Positions 1 to 12,951 of a stretch of 64,000 bases of DNA are shown piece after piece (within the stretch, counting starts at the first letter, position 1; every line of letters begins with the position of its first letter). A program made the position numbers and the translations under genes. Under the pieces are notes generated by a model that worked only from the letters and a program-made list of their open reading frames with translations, made no database searches and was not told where the DNA came from. The stretch spans positions 1 through 64,000 of the forward strand of contig JASANE010017489.1 in assembly GCA_030248225.1 (NCBI GenBank), in the 5' to 3' direction. This DNA is from Trileptium ribeirensis (lineage: Eukaryota > Nematoda > Enoplea > Enoplida > Thoracostomopsidae).

Positions 1-581
1 CCCCATTTTCTATCTACTCACAACTTATACGAAGCGCCAATCTGTGCAAATTCTAGAGCGCGCGGAACAGACATAAATATTTCATGTTCTGCGTAACGGA
101 ACTATAATACTAAACCTCACATAGTCAGCGTGCTAGCTTTATCGACGTAAACAACTTTAAGTAACTGAGAGCTTCGCTAGTATCAAATAGTGTAGGGATT
201 AATTGATATAAACCTCAAGCATTAAAGGACTATCTCTATTTTTTCAGGCAGTATTGCGACAACGTTCGAAAATAAAAATTGGCTACTTTGCTATATCTCA
301 GTTTGATATTTTAAATAAGAATTGGCATGCTGTCGTCAACTGTTTATGAGTTATTGCTCAGACCAGTATATACAGTGGACAGTAGGATAAGTCGACGCGA
401 CTCACTGTCTGGGTTTTTTACAAAACATTTTGTATCGTAATACAAGCGCTGACAGTGGTACTAACATTTTAGGACTTCTGAGCAACCGTTATATTCAACA
501 ACTCAATATATGGATATATGCGTGTTGCGTGTGTATTAATTGTATACATAATTCGGCATAATGTGTAGTATTTGAATAAAA

Positions 582-1027
582 CTAGACTTTACCGCACACT
601 GGAAAGTTGGGTATGTGACAGACAAATACGCGGTAATTTTCTTGTTCACAGTCGGCATCAACCATTTCGGTTCTGCCTCGAGTCATCGTGCCGACGATTC
701 TCATACAATTTTCGTACGTGCCTCCATTTTGTAGTCCTTCGTACCAATGTTGAAAGGCTTCACACTGGAACCCGCTTGTGGCATCAGTCACCACCCATTT
801 GCCTTCTTCCGCGGCATCGGTGGCGAGTAGTGGTACGGAATCCACTCGCTCGATGGCGAGGAATTGTTTAAATTCCTTGAAATGGGTTTCGTCTCGTATT
901 ACCGGAAAATGGGCTCCGTCCTTATCGCATTCCGCACTCGCTTCAGTTAAATTCAACCCACGTCCTGCATTGACGACTTTGTAGCACCCGGTCCTGTCTT
1001 CTTGGTATTGAGGAGGACATTTTGTAC
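582..1027 (-). CDS. C-type lectin-like domain exon (C-terminal exon, copy A)
   Basis: This exon encodes one C-type lectin-like domain (CTLD) of about 148 residues, probably secreted and carbohydrate- or protein-binding. It opens with the typical CPP...GCYK start. It then has a Cys in the first helix (SAEC), the HWYEG core in place of the usual W-x-G-x-P, and the closing pairs ENC, DADC and FVCHIP. The Ca2+-binding EPN/QPD and WND motifs are absent (MVDADC sits where WND would be), so calcium-dependent sugar binding is unlikely. The open frame has no ATG: a TGA lies a short way upstream, and an AG at 1028-1029 is a plausible splice acceptor, so a signal peptide would come from an upstream exon. 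It ends in TAG. The exon at 3276-3769 encodes a related domain on the same strand; they may be one two-CTLD gene or two tandem paralogues. Confidence 0.75.
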
Positions 1028-1618
1028 CTATGATTGCCAACAGAGGAATTGGAAATGATCTAATAAATCAAGAGGCAATCATTTGAGGTGCAAAGTATTT
1101 ATATACTCAGCATCGCTCCCAAACATACAAATAAGAAGTCCTGCCATAGGGTCAGTCGTATTATTTCCCAAGAGCCATTATTTGTATTCACGTTGACAAT
1201 ACGGTAACTATATTGCCCCTTTTATCTCTATTAACTGAACAAACTGAGTAAACTTTAGACAACGTGTTGTTCATTTTGTAATATATTTCTGCCTTATAGG
1301 GCTTCATAATGATTTGGTTTGAAATTGTCATGCTGTTTTCAGTAATCAAACATAAGCAATACTTGGGCCGTACTACCATTTTACCTTATCCGATGATGTT
1401 ATCGTCTTTCCACCTATCTTCCCAAGTATTCCTGGTTGCACCACGAAGGTTCTTTAGGGGATATCGACTGCCCCTCTCACCGCCCCCTTTCTCCCACCAG
1501 ATTCGTAGCATGGTACCAGCTATCATCTCGCCAACAGCCAATGAGATTAAATCAGCAGAAGGTGCCATCGACAATGGCTACCCCATTAATCTCTTGGGCT
1601 GTTGGTAAGCTGATGGCT

Positions 1619-2241
1619 GGGGTTCTTTTCCATTATCCCCAGCCCACGTTTGTCCCAAAATGGTCAGCTTCTGGAAATTTTAGTATTTTTGGGATCCTCG
1701 AGACCTCCCCTGATCATTTCAACCCAAAAATCGATTATTTAAAATTTTAAATTTTTTTCGATTTTTTCGAGTCTCAAGGGAACCCAAAAATTTTTTTCTT
1801 AAAAATTAGATTTTTACCCACTATTCGAAGCGACTTGACGAGCTGAATCAAATGGTTTATTTTTAATGAGGTCCCGTAACCCGATCCTAAGTTATGGACA
1901 AAAACTGCCCCTTTGAAACTTTGAGAGGCTCTGCTATTGAGCAGTTTTGACCATAACTTAGGATCCAGTTACCGGACCTCGTTAAATAGAATACCGTTCG
2001 ATTCAGCTAGTCAAGTCGCTTCGACTGGTGGGTAAAAATCTAATTTTTTTTAAAAAAATTTGAGGTACCCTTGAAACCTGATAAAATCTGAAAAAAATTT
2101 AAATTTTTAAAAAATCATTTTGGTTCGAATGATCAGTGGAGGTGTCGAGGATCACAAAACTACCGAAATTTCCAGATTCTGATCATTTTTGGGCAACGCG
2201 AGCTGGGGGGATAATTAAAAAGTTTAAAAAGAACCTTGCCT
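1619..2241. repeat. Long foldback (inverted repeat) element
   Basis: Two arms of about 290 bases (roughly 1619-1908 and 1941-2241) are reverse complements of each other, roughly 80-85% identical by eye, around a spacer of about 30 bases. Matching landmarks include GATCCTAAGTTATGG on the left and CCATAACTTAGGATC on the right, and TCGAAGCGACTTGAC facing GTCAAGTCGCTTCGA. It has no coding potential. The structure fits a foldback transposon or MITE lying between the two lectin exons; a target duplication was not clear. Confidence 0.75.
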
Positions 2242-3275
2242 GGTACCCCCAAACAACCTTTGGCGAAAAAGTATGAAATATGGTACTTGAGGTGTAAAAC
2301 GAAAACGACCGCACCATTCCATAATTTTGATTTTTATAAAACTGCTGAAGCCAAGTGTGACCTAGCAATCACAAGATATAAAAGTTTCACAAGAATCAAG
2401 TGCTCGCTCGTCGCCTCAACGAAGTTAATAAATACCTTAGCATCTTAGCGACAAGCCAGAGTACTTATTCTTTGAAATCACGTTCACGAACGGAAGATAG
2501 GAGGCTAGTGACCGCGTACGTTCTGAGATATTGGCCGTTACCTTCGAAAGTGTTGTTATGGTCGATGATGTCAATCAGTCACCCGTTCAATGCCAGCCAT
2601 AATCTTTCATAGGTTTGTTGCGTATAGGGCTTTGTTTAAAATAAAGACAACACACAGTCATTCGCCCGATGATTACCCGCAATCATACCTATATGAATTA
2701 AGAGCTTTGTATCGTTTTCTCTGGCACATATATTTGAATATGTTTTTGTGATCGGCGTCTAGCTAAAGTCTTGGTTGTATTCCGATATTATTGCGTTGCA
2801 TATAAAATGACACTTCGGATCTAACAAGCTATAGGCCTGTATCGTTATTGTCCAACTATTGCAAAGTGATGGAAAACATCATGAATAATGTACACAAGGA
2901 ATTTCTTAAATAACAATAAATTTATATGCTCTAATCTACACGGAGTTTTATATCAAAGGTCCACATTTGCGCTTCATTCGGTACAAAATTCAATAGATTG
3001 AACTATTCGCCTATAACATATATGCGGGTTCGCCGGGCTAAGTGATAGACGGTTACATCGAGAGAGTGAGAAAGTAAGCTTTTTAAGATGCCTAATTTTT
3101 CATAATTTGCTGAAATTTACCACAATTTGCCATTGATGGGAGGGTAGAAAAGTGGTTGTTGCGATGCTCAAGAAGGTCCAACTCTTAAGGGACTAGCCCA
3201 CCTACCCCTTATGGACAACTGACGCTTATACATACCTTAATTCGGTGCTTACCAAACAATTTAGGAACAATTGAA
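2242..3275. other. Non-coding stretch between foldback and second lectin exon
   Basis: I see no convincing exon or RNA gene here. Short open frames lack codon structure and have no recognisable homology. It is either an intron of a two-domain lectin gene or an intergenic spacer. Confidence 0.4.
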
Positions 3276-3769
3276 TTAGATCACATTCAAAAGACACTGA
3301 TCCCGAACATACAGCGAAAACCTACGGCAAATGTCGTACAACGGAAATTGGCACAAAACTATATAGAAAATGGGAGCGTTGCAATCGACGTCGTTCGTTT
3401 TAAACTCGTAATCTCCGGGATCAGATATTTCCAGACACTCTTCTTTTTCTCCACGCCTACCGGTCCCAGACGGTTCATTGGGATGCCATGCGAGATATGG
3501 AGCCTCGCAAGGCTCTTCACTACGACCAGAAACCAGCCATTTTTTGTCTTCTTCTGAATAGTTTCCCGCTATTGGTAGTAGACGGTAGAATTGATCCTTC
3601 ATTATCCTAACAAGGTTGTTAAACTCGCTCCGATGACGAAAAGCCGGCAAAGTTGCATTGTCTGCAGCACAAAGTGCTTCGGCTCCTCCGCTTGTATATT
3701 CGCCCTGGTACATTTTGTAACAAAACCATCGCGCGCGTTTATATGATGGCGGACAGTCTTGACTCTGTG
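3276..3769 (-). CDS. C-type lectin-like domain exon (copy B)
   Basis: The exon begins after a good acceptor (TTTCAG, AG at 3770-3771) and reads into a CTLD start, DCPPSY...WFCYK, upstream of the first ATG of the open frame. Further CTLD landmarks are EALCAADNATLP, YLAWHPNEPS (the WHPNEP segment resembles the EPN sugar-specificity loop), EECLEI, TNDVDC (an ND pair just before the penultimate Cys, as in Ca2+-binding CTLDs) and FYIVLCQFP. This domain therefore keeps more of the classical sugar-binding signature than copy A. The frame ends in a stop at 3276; the last 25 or so residues look unlike lectin, and a GT soon after CQFPLYDIC could be a donor leading towards copy A. The product is probably extracellular. 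Confidence 0.75.
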
Positions 3770-6434
3770 CTGAAACATAAAATATAAGAATGTCGAAGGG
3801 TTTTCAGTGTTGCGTAAAGTATTATGACAAATTGGAATAGGTATCTGGCACTGTGAGACACCAAAATGGTCCTCACTTGAGCTTTTAGCTTCCACACTGC
3901 CCAAAGTTTGTGTTTAATAATAATGCTTGACACCCAGCGAATTCGGTACTCGGATTACATTTGCATTTGCTGCTTTACCAGGAATAGTTGTCTTCAGTCG
4001 TGGTAGTTGCATGCATCCAACGGCGTTCACAATATGTTGACCAATTCACCTCGACGATGGAAAATGTTACCTAATGCTGGGCAGTGTTACATGTTCATCG
4101 GTCAACTTTGCTTCATATTTTTATTGAGCTGCATCAAGTGTGCTTGAAACACTGCTGGAATAGTAAGTTAGGTTATTATTTTGGATGTAAATTAACATTA
4201 ATTACTTGAACACGATGCAGTTCAAATAAAACGTTGTGAAATGGTATATTTTTAGTGATCTAAGTTCATCTATTTGCTCGAGACGTTAACAGTTTCATTT
4301 CGAAAACTGCAGTACAAAAATAAGGGTCGCACAAGAATTGAAAGACATAGTCCGCACATCAAAAGGGTTCATTGAGCGTATTGAATGAAATTTGACACGG
4401 TCACCAGATGTCTTAGAGTTAATCGCATGTGGTAATCTCAGTTGTCAACAGTGAAAAGTACACTTTTTACCCAAGCGTCAACGTGGATATTGGTTTAGGA
4501 ATTCTAGTGCAACGGGTGCACATAATGGGAGATCCCTAGGAAGTGCTTTCTAATAATATAATTAAAATAATTTAGGGCGTGCATATATAATGTGTAAACT
4601 CTATACAAGCACAAACAACTATTACAGGTGTTTAACTATTGACAATACTCTACGATACTTCAGCAAAATCAATGAATTAATTCAACAGTCGACGCAAGCA
4701 CGTGTTTAGTACCCCGCAAATCCACCATTTCTGGGGACCCGAGCTCTGGGGGGGGGGGGGAGGAGGGTAATAACCGCAAGCTTATAGGCATAAATATGGT
4801 CACAAAACGTAAAGAAAAGCACAAAATAGCAGATGCAAAGCATTGTTCCATGATGCCCTAAATTTACTTCTTTTTGTATTCCACAGCCGCTTACAGTATC
4901 GACAGATCCAAGGTGAAAGTTGATAGCCTTACTGACGTTGCCGATAGTTCAACCCAGCTTGTGTGTACGTGCAAAAATTTTTAAAGCCAATTGTACCCGC
5001 GAAATTTTTTGGGCGCATTAAATCACACTAGGACTGCACTTATGGGGTAACAGAATTTTTTCATGCTGGCGAAACCCACAAATCGTATAATTATATCGCG
5101 GTGGTTTTGGAAGTTTATCATTATTGATCTTTAAACCATTTTATTGTACTATGCTTCATAACATTTGATTATTTTGCGTCTGCCTATCCTGGGTATGGTG
5201 CACAGAACGTGACTCATCTGCATCGCTCACATCGATGCCGCCACAAAGAGCAGCGAAACTGAAGCTTTTCAGCTTAAAGACATTGCGAAACTGATCAGAC
5301 TCCTATACATAGGTCCCATGGTTTTTCAATCGGCACCAGTCTACAACTCGCTTAGCCTTTAGGACGAATGGCTGGTGCCTAAGCCTTTTAGCTTATGCAA
5401 ATAAAGGATCTGTTTTTTTAATCAGCGGTCAATTACGAAAACGATTTACTTACTTCAGCGCAGTGCAATAAAAAGAGAACGGCGCAGTGCCCACCTAAAG
5501 TTCAGAGTTTTTCTATAAGCTAGTTGGCCCGTATAGCAAACCAGCTCTCAGTACGTTTCTGCTTCGTTAATCCCATTGAATTTCGTGTCATTTATACACA
5601 CGCCTTCAGGTAATGATTCGGCTCAAGTAAAAATCCAAACGCATCTTATGTAATCTGAAATTGTTTAAATCATTCCCTCATCTAAAATCTAGAATCCGTA
5701 TAGTAAATTATAAATTCTATTAGTCACTCCTAACGACATCTACACCGGAAACCCCATAAATTTTTACCTAATTTTACAATTGCACTCCGGGTGTTTGAGA
5801 CATTTCCAGTTTGGGTTGCATGTGCAAGTAGATAGTTTAGCAAACTGATGTTAATTGAATCATTCGTGGAATGCATTCAAGGACAGTAGCTATTGTCTGC
5901 GGTAGCATCTAATTCTATCGTGCATGAGACCGCCAGCTGTTAGACTATATTCATAGGATTTTGTTGCCGCTAGGCAACAGTCTGATGTGTTTATATGTAC
6001 ATCTTATCGCAAACGAAGTGAGAGCTATCAACTTTCGAACAATGCGGGCACCTAGACAGTGTGTGGGCGCAAACTTGTGCCAGCACTTTTTACTGCAAGG
6101 CTCTTTAAAATTGGACTTGCCGGTAAATTGCAGTCAAAATATTTTATATATACGTCATTTAGCTGTTCTCGTTAGTGAGCAAAAAAAGTGGGGAAAGCCG
6201 ATCCCGTGCCACACCCCCCCCTTACGAACCCCATATTTGTATGTAAAAACGAAAGCGCAACTAAAATCCAAAGGCAACGCATAACTCAAAGTCGCGCATC
6301 GTCGTGTTCGTGTATTAATCGATTTTTTCGCAAATTTAACGTTACCTGCCACATCGCAGGGAACATTTTTACCGAATTGGTGTATGTCATTTCCGAGTTC
6401 CAGGTTAAAAAAATAGCAAATTCGTACGAATTTG
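3770..6434. other. AT-rich non-coding stretch
   Basis: No gene recognised. The only obvious simple-sequence feature is a run of 13 G at 4748-4760. Upstream lectin exons (signal peptide) may hide here but cannot be picked without transcript data. Confidence 0.35.
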
Positions 6435-7143
6435 GGTTATGCACCATATACCTTAAGATATGCGCACCTAGGGCCGAATTTTGTCACAGAGCCAATTCCG
6501 GCTTGTGACAAAAAGGCACAGCCACATCCGTCCCTTCATAAATAAAATTAATAGCTAAGCTATTGTAGGTATGTGTGCACGAGCCGGGAGCGGCTATGTC
6601 TTATGGTTTGATAGCCGGGCCGACTACTAAAACCATTTATTACATTCAGTTTAGCGGATTGTGTTACATAGAAAATATTTAGCTCCAGGCCCAAAAAAGC
6701 AAGATTAGTAGTAATCAAAGTAAGACGCATAAATGCAGGTAAAATAAATACGTAAATATCGCTATTTTGAAAATTTGTGTATTAGCGCCTTTTACAAACC
6801 ACCTTAGTAGCTATGTAAAGCACACTCTTTGATACATAGAAATTGTGTTATTGTAACTGGGAAGATATTTTACGAATATATGACCAAACGTATCATCGAT
6901 TTCCATTTTTTCGTGATTTTCCATTGTAGTCATATATTTCTGGTTTTTACAGCCGATTCCGGCTCTTGTGACAATTTATCAGCCTCGATTTACTATTAGC
7001 TAATATATTTGTAGGGTCTGGCTCGGCCCAAAAATATCACATTGGCTAATCGCAGCTAGCCAAGCTTCGCTTTAGAGCCGCGGCAGACTGTGACAAAATC
7101 CGGCCCCGTTGCACACATCTTAATGTAAATGATGCATTAATGT
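6435..7143. repeat. Terminal-inverted-repeat element, copy 1
   Basis: The left end (6435-6493) and right end (7085-7143) are imperfect inverted repeats of about 55 bases. GGGCCGAATTTTGTCACAG on the left pairs with CTGTGACAAAATCCGGCC on the right, and the outer parts TTATGCACCATATACC and GTAAATGATGCATTAA also pair. Much of the interior recurs at 44236-45120, which shows a dispersed family. No transposase is encoded, so it looks like a non-autonomous DNA element. A target duplication was not resolved. Confidence 0.6.
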
Positions 7144-10100
7144 GGGCAGCTTGCCAATTCCATTTTGCGGAGTTACTAATGCGTTGAATATGACATGCAC
7201 TAATACATAGAACGTGCCACAAGTCCTGAGATTACAAGTACCGCCTAAACTATTTGAGAATGTTAAATAAACTTTTTGCAACCAAAATTTTCTAAAAATG
7301 TATATAGTTTCTCGAAAAATTGAAAATCAAGACATGCACCAGCAATGTTGGTCTAAGTGCAAGAAATAAGTACTTGGCGATATCCCAATATATGCGGACG
7401 CCATACCCAATATATGCGGGCGCTAACCGCAATTTTGGGGTTCCCTTTTTGAATTATAGATATAGAATAAAAAATATATAAATTTCCACGTTCTGCAGCT
7501 TTAAAAAGTTAAAAAAAATTGGAGTTTTGCGATGAAAATAGGTAAAGAAGCGTTTCTAGAAATTTACATTTCAAAAGCACACTAATTCGGGTCAAGATCA
7601 AATTTTTATTCTTTATCAATGACATTTCGACCAGCCGTTGTTGATTTTGTTGTAAATAAATGCAGTAAATATCCAAGTGCCAGGACAATAGAAGGAAACA
7701 TAGATACTGCAAATACATAAACCATGACGGCAGTGCCGTCCCCTGGTTATACAGGGAAAACTCCAATATAGAAATTTAAATTTCAATATCAAAACAGATT
7801 CTTAGTCAGTGTTTATTTCGAAAAAATCTCATTCAGCGTTAATTTATATGACATGGGCTGTTAAAACTTGAACTACGCAAAAATTGGGTCAACTACATCG
7901 TAAATGATAGAGTGGGAATTAAGTTTATAGCATATACGTACGTTATATTGCCAAAGCATGAAAGCAACAATAGCGTGTACATTGCTATTGCCTTAGACCA
8001 TACTTACCTTGACCTGTAACGAATTGACAGGCAGATATTCGTAGGAGAATTATTTTGAGTAAAACCAATGCCAATTTCATTTATATTTCAGATATAATCG
8101 TTGTTTCGATATATAAATCTGCTTTTCGAGATTGGCTTTTGATCTAGACCAATCAAGTTCCCTAAATTACTTTTCGGCGAATTAATATCTCTTTTATCAT
8201 GACCAGACGATAGTTGACCCTACAGAAGTGTATGGCACCTATCTTAGTTTATTGTTTTCGCCCGCAGAACGATTTTGGTCTTACCCTCCACCATTTTTAT
8301 CACTCACATTGCGGGTTGTAAGTATAAGTCACGTTCACCATTACCACCGATACCATTGTTGGATTACCCGTATTGACCCAGCCTATATTTTTACACCACC
8401 AAATTCAGACACCCTACCAGTTTCTTGACCAACAAACTCAAACGGTGTGAGTTCTTGATGTTCAAATTCAGAGACTCCATGTTCTTGAGGGTCGAACATT
8501 TTCGAAAACTTTCCAAATTTTTTTTGTAAATTTTTAAAAACTTTAATCGCCGGAACATGATGATGGGTTATGAATTTTGTGACCATGAACCCGGAGGTCG
8601 TCTTAATTTGGTGGTCCAAGAACACAGCACAAGTATGATCTGAATTTGACGGCCTAAAAGCATAGCTGAGTGGTCAAACAACATGGTAGGGCAGGTCATA
8701 TATTGACATATTTACGACCCACGATGTGGATTACTCGTGGGTATAGGATAAGACGAAACACGACCGCGGACTACCGCTCTTGATAATATAGGAAACCCGA
8801 AAAGACTTACACCGTTGCTGTGACTATTATACAAGTGATTAGATTTAAACAACTGCACATTCTTGAAATCGGTTTTGTTTTCAGCAGCATCATAGCTGTA
8901 TATCGCAATACCGCCATATTTCTACGTTTAGGAATACTAATCCGAAGCCAAAACGACATTAACCATGATTGACTTTTAGCGTGATAGCGTTCAAAACGAT
9001 AAGTTTACTGAGCCAAATTGAAAACTTTATAAACTGTCAATTTTGTTTCTTCAGTTTGTCAATGTCTACCGGTCTTGAACGGTGCATAAATGGCCATTTA
9101 GATTTCATAATCAGTTAGTTAAAGAACAAGTTTAGATTTGTGGTTTGAGTGATTGCGTAATAACGTACCAAGACACCCAACAATGGTCGAACCTACTAAC
9201 TGATTGTGCGATCAAAAAGCCTGTCTTGAGGGAAGTTTCTTCATTGAACTAAACTAATTTTTTGAGATCAAAAGTTATGCCAAAAAATCATGAATTACCC
9301 GACGGTTCGTTAAAAATAACTTTAGTTTTTCATGGAATATTTAGCATAGTTAACTTATTTGCCTTCTATTGCCGGCATTGCGGATACCGTCCTCTACATG
9401 AATTAATGCAAAATAAGCTTAAAAGGCTTTCTGCTTAAAACAAACAGATAAACCTTTACAATTATCAAGACCCAAAATTGAGATTTTCTGTTACGTTTGG
9501 AATTCTGTACGAAACACTGTTGAAAATTAACCGTCTGATGCATTATGCACGGCTAAACTTAAACCAAAGAGGTCAACGTTTTTTGGACTTACAGGCAAGT
9601 AACAGTAAAATTTGGTGCTATTTGAAAATGAAAACTAAAAGAGTACAAACATATATACTGCAATAAATGCTAAATACGAATACTATGACATGCGCAGTAA
9701 AATTGTTAGAAATTATTGCAGCCATTGCTGTGTTGTAGGTTTTATTACATAATATTTATAAAAGTTTGCCCTAAATTTGTTCGTTTTATATAATTAGAGA
9801 ACTACAGCGGTCTGAGGCGATATCAATGACACAGGAATGGCTGGAATAGTAAGACATCTAAAGCCAAAAGAGGCATAAAAAATTTCTGGACGAAGTCGTT
9901 GACATGTTGTAAAAGATAACAAAGAAAATGTTTTGAACTGAAAATGAATGTGTGGTTAAACCAGAACGAAATGCTTACATAAGATTAAAGATATCTCCTA
10001 ATGTATAAGTGTTTAAACGCAACCAATGGAATAGGATTTTGATACCCACCAATTACTCATGATTTAATACAGGAACTACAATAAGTTGTGTGCAGCGATA

Positions 10101-12590
10101 TGCTAAAATTGAAAGATTAAATCGGTTCTATTTCTCGTTTTAAAATCACAATTTCAAATCTGTGAATTTGATTTCACTCGACTTTCGTGAAATTAATTTT
10201 AATCGAGTTACCACAATCATATTGTCAGCTAAGTGAAGTTAAAGCAAACCGTCCACACCAACCAGATTAGCAATAGATGTCTGCGTTTAACATAAAATAT
10301 GTTTTAAAACTCAAGCCAGAAGTCGATTTAAAGGTTGATTTAAAAACAACTCTTAAAACAAGTGAATTTCATTTAAGCTTTGTGGAACTGGATTGAAACG
10401 AACTCATTTTAAATCGAAAACCAAAATTGAAACCATTTTCAGTTTTACCATATCTATAGACACGTCTTCACGTAGTTCCCGCATAAATATCAGACACTTG
10501 ACTAAAATTTTCAAACAAATGATTACCCTGTTACCTAGTCTGTCACATGAATAAAGTGTTATTCAACTTATGCCAATATTATATGGATACTAGTGTAAGG
10601 CCAGAACGCAGTTGAAGCTTGAGCCAAGACCGTTAAGCCATTACAAAGATACGTAATGAAAAAAGAAAACTTTGACACAAACTGCTTATGGTAGTGAAAA
10701 TTCTTATCGAATTTGTATGACCGATTCCAAGAGCTAGGCAAAACTGAAGACCGCAGCGTTATATAGTATAAAAGAAAAGCGTAATACAAATATCGGAGAC
10801 TGTAGTCCTCGACTTAGCGGCGAGTCTTATGCAGGAAACTGAGCTTAGAGTTAACAGGCTTATCAATGACGCCACAACATAAACACATATAGCTAACAGT
10901 CCTTAACGTGACACTGAGACAATAAGAATAACAACAATGGACGACAACATAAAATACGGACTGTGGGCTGAAACGCAAATGGTTTTAACTTCTTGCGAAC
11001 AAAAGGTTATTTCGGAGTATTGGCTATTCTTGAACGTAGCAAGTGATAGATATCTACATCGCCATTCCGCTGCTTTTGAGTTACAAATGTAGTACTGCAA
11101 TATCAAATGACTGTTCGTCAAGCTTTGGAAAGCCACCCATATGTAGCATTCGCTGAGTCACTTTAAAAGAGTCATGGTTCGTAATTTCATAAGTCGTTGG
11201 TAGAACCATATTGTAGTAATAAATATACGTGTATCTAGTATATGTCTATGTATATTTCCAGTAACAATGTAAACTAATTTATGCAGAAACATTATCGTTG
11301 TGCACTTATGATTGATATGTACTTATTAATGTTAAAATGATCGCAATTCTATGTTCTGCATCATCGCTTCGGCCATAAATTCTTCGAATAATTTCAAATT
11401 GAGCGCTGTTGTGGTAAGAATAAAAGCAGCATTCAATATATTTAACGCTTGTTGGGTAACAATTATTTTACTGATAATTAGATACAGCAGAAAACTGGTT
11501 TAGAACCACGATGAAATTCTATATTTCAAAATAGTTCTGGCAGTCTCGTTTCACTTTCTATACAGCAGTAAACATTTAAACGGCGGAGAGCCGAGCGACG
11601 GCCCATAACGAAATGCTCTGGATTATAGCAAAACATCAGTTTCAAACTTGCGGTAGCTCATACGGCAAACCATGACGTTAACTGGAATGAAAAGTCAATT
11701 GCCAACGCCGGTACTGTGGAATAAAACGTGTTAAAGATGTAACATTTTCCACAAGCTATTGTGGAATAAAATTTTCGGACAGAAGCCATTTCGCTATCAA
11801 ATTTACTTCCCAAGTTGACTCAACACAACTCGAGGTTTTGTTATCAAATGAATGTACTGTAACACAAAACATATAAATATGTTCCGTTCATTAAACCTCT
11901 TAGTGTCATCATTGTTTTGATACAAATTTCCATTCAACATATCTAAAAACACGATCACTCGTTGCTAAACTGTGACGCAATCGTTGTCAATCGTCAACGC
12001 TTTGATGTTCATTTTCACAAGGTCGGAGTGTGCGAAAGGAGTTGCATCAATTGTTTTCGAACTAAATATCAAAATTGGCCCTTCAAGTCACTTTGGACCG
12101 AAAGACGCAAGTGTGCCTGCAGTTGCGATAGCACGTGTCTGCCCAATAAGCGTCGATTATTTCGAAAATAGCTGCAGCAAATGTTTCTACCACTTTAGAT
12201 TTTTAGGCCTCCATTATTAGAACCAAATGCAGTAACCCTCATCTAAGCCAGGTTCGAATTTACGCACAGGTGCCTAGCTAACAGGCTATAAATTGGGATC
12301 CAGTGAAGTCGTATGACAATTAACATGTTTAACACGTCAATTATCATATTGTTAATCTATAAAAAGACGATAAACCAAATATTCTATAACTTATGAAAAC
12401 AAAAACTCGACTCTTTCAAGTCACGCTGTTAGGCGTAGGTTATCCTTCATTTCTATAAATTTGTTCGTTTAATACAAAAATTGCGAATTGCTCCAAATTT
12501 AATATTATAATAGTCCAGCGGTCGTTGGGAATATAATCTTGTAGTTACTTAAACCGAGCATCAGATATCTTGGCAGGTTTTAGGTTAGAA
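7144..12590. other. Long non-coding stretch
   Basis: No exon, tRNA or transposon coding sequence that I can support. A short direct repeat (CCCAATATATGCGG, near 7385 and 7407) is visible. All open frames are below about 90 codons and of random composition. Confidence 0.35.
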
Positions 12591-12951
12591 CATACATGGC
12601 GGCGGTCTGTCATGCCATGGGGAGGGGTAGAGGCCCCCACGGGGGGGGGGTCGCGGCCATCCAAGGGGGGTAACCCCCCTGGCCGGCCAAATTTTCCTAG
12701 GGGGTTTGGTCGTGAGGACCTTTTTTGGTCCTAGCAGCCATATTTTTCAGTGTCTGCACTAGCAGAGTTCAGTTTCTCCACTAGGGTCAGGCCTCAAAAC
12801 TGGTCGAGGCGGGGGGGGGGGTGGTGCTGCGCACCCCAACCCAGCGGGGGGAGGTAACCCCCCGGCTTTTCGGCCTCGGGGGGGGGGGGGTCCGGACCTC
12901 AGGGGGTGTTACCGCCCTGCCCCCCCCTCTGCCGCCATGTATGGGTTAGAA
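12583..12951. mobile_element. GC-rich hAT-like MITE with 8-bp target duplication
   Basis: The element spans 12591-12943 (353 bases). It is bounded by inverted repeats CATACATGGCGGC...GCCGCCATGTATG and by perfect 8-base direct repeats GGTTAGAA at 12583-12590 and 12944-12951. An 8-bp duplication is characteristic of hAT superfamily insertion. The interior is extremely GC-rich with several runs of 8 to 12 G or C, in strong contrast to its AT-rich surroundings. It has no coding capacity, so it is non-autonomous. Confidence 0.8.

Noticed and set aside
8383..8625. 80-codon frame with repeated VSEF motifs
   Set aside because: Explained by a short imperfect direct repeat; no support as a gene.
8640..8700. 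tRNA or tRNA-derived SINE suggested by an A-box-like TAGCTGAGTGGT
   Set aside because: No B box or cloverleaf follows at a suitable distance.
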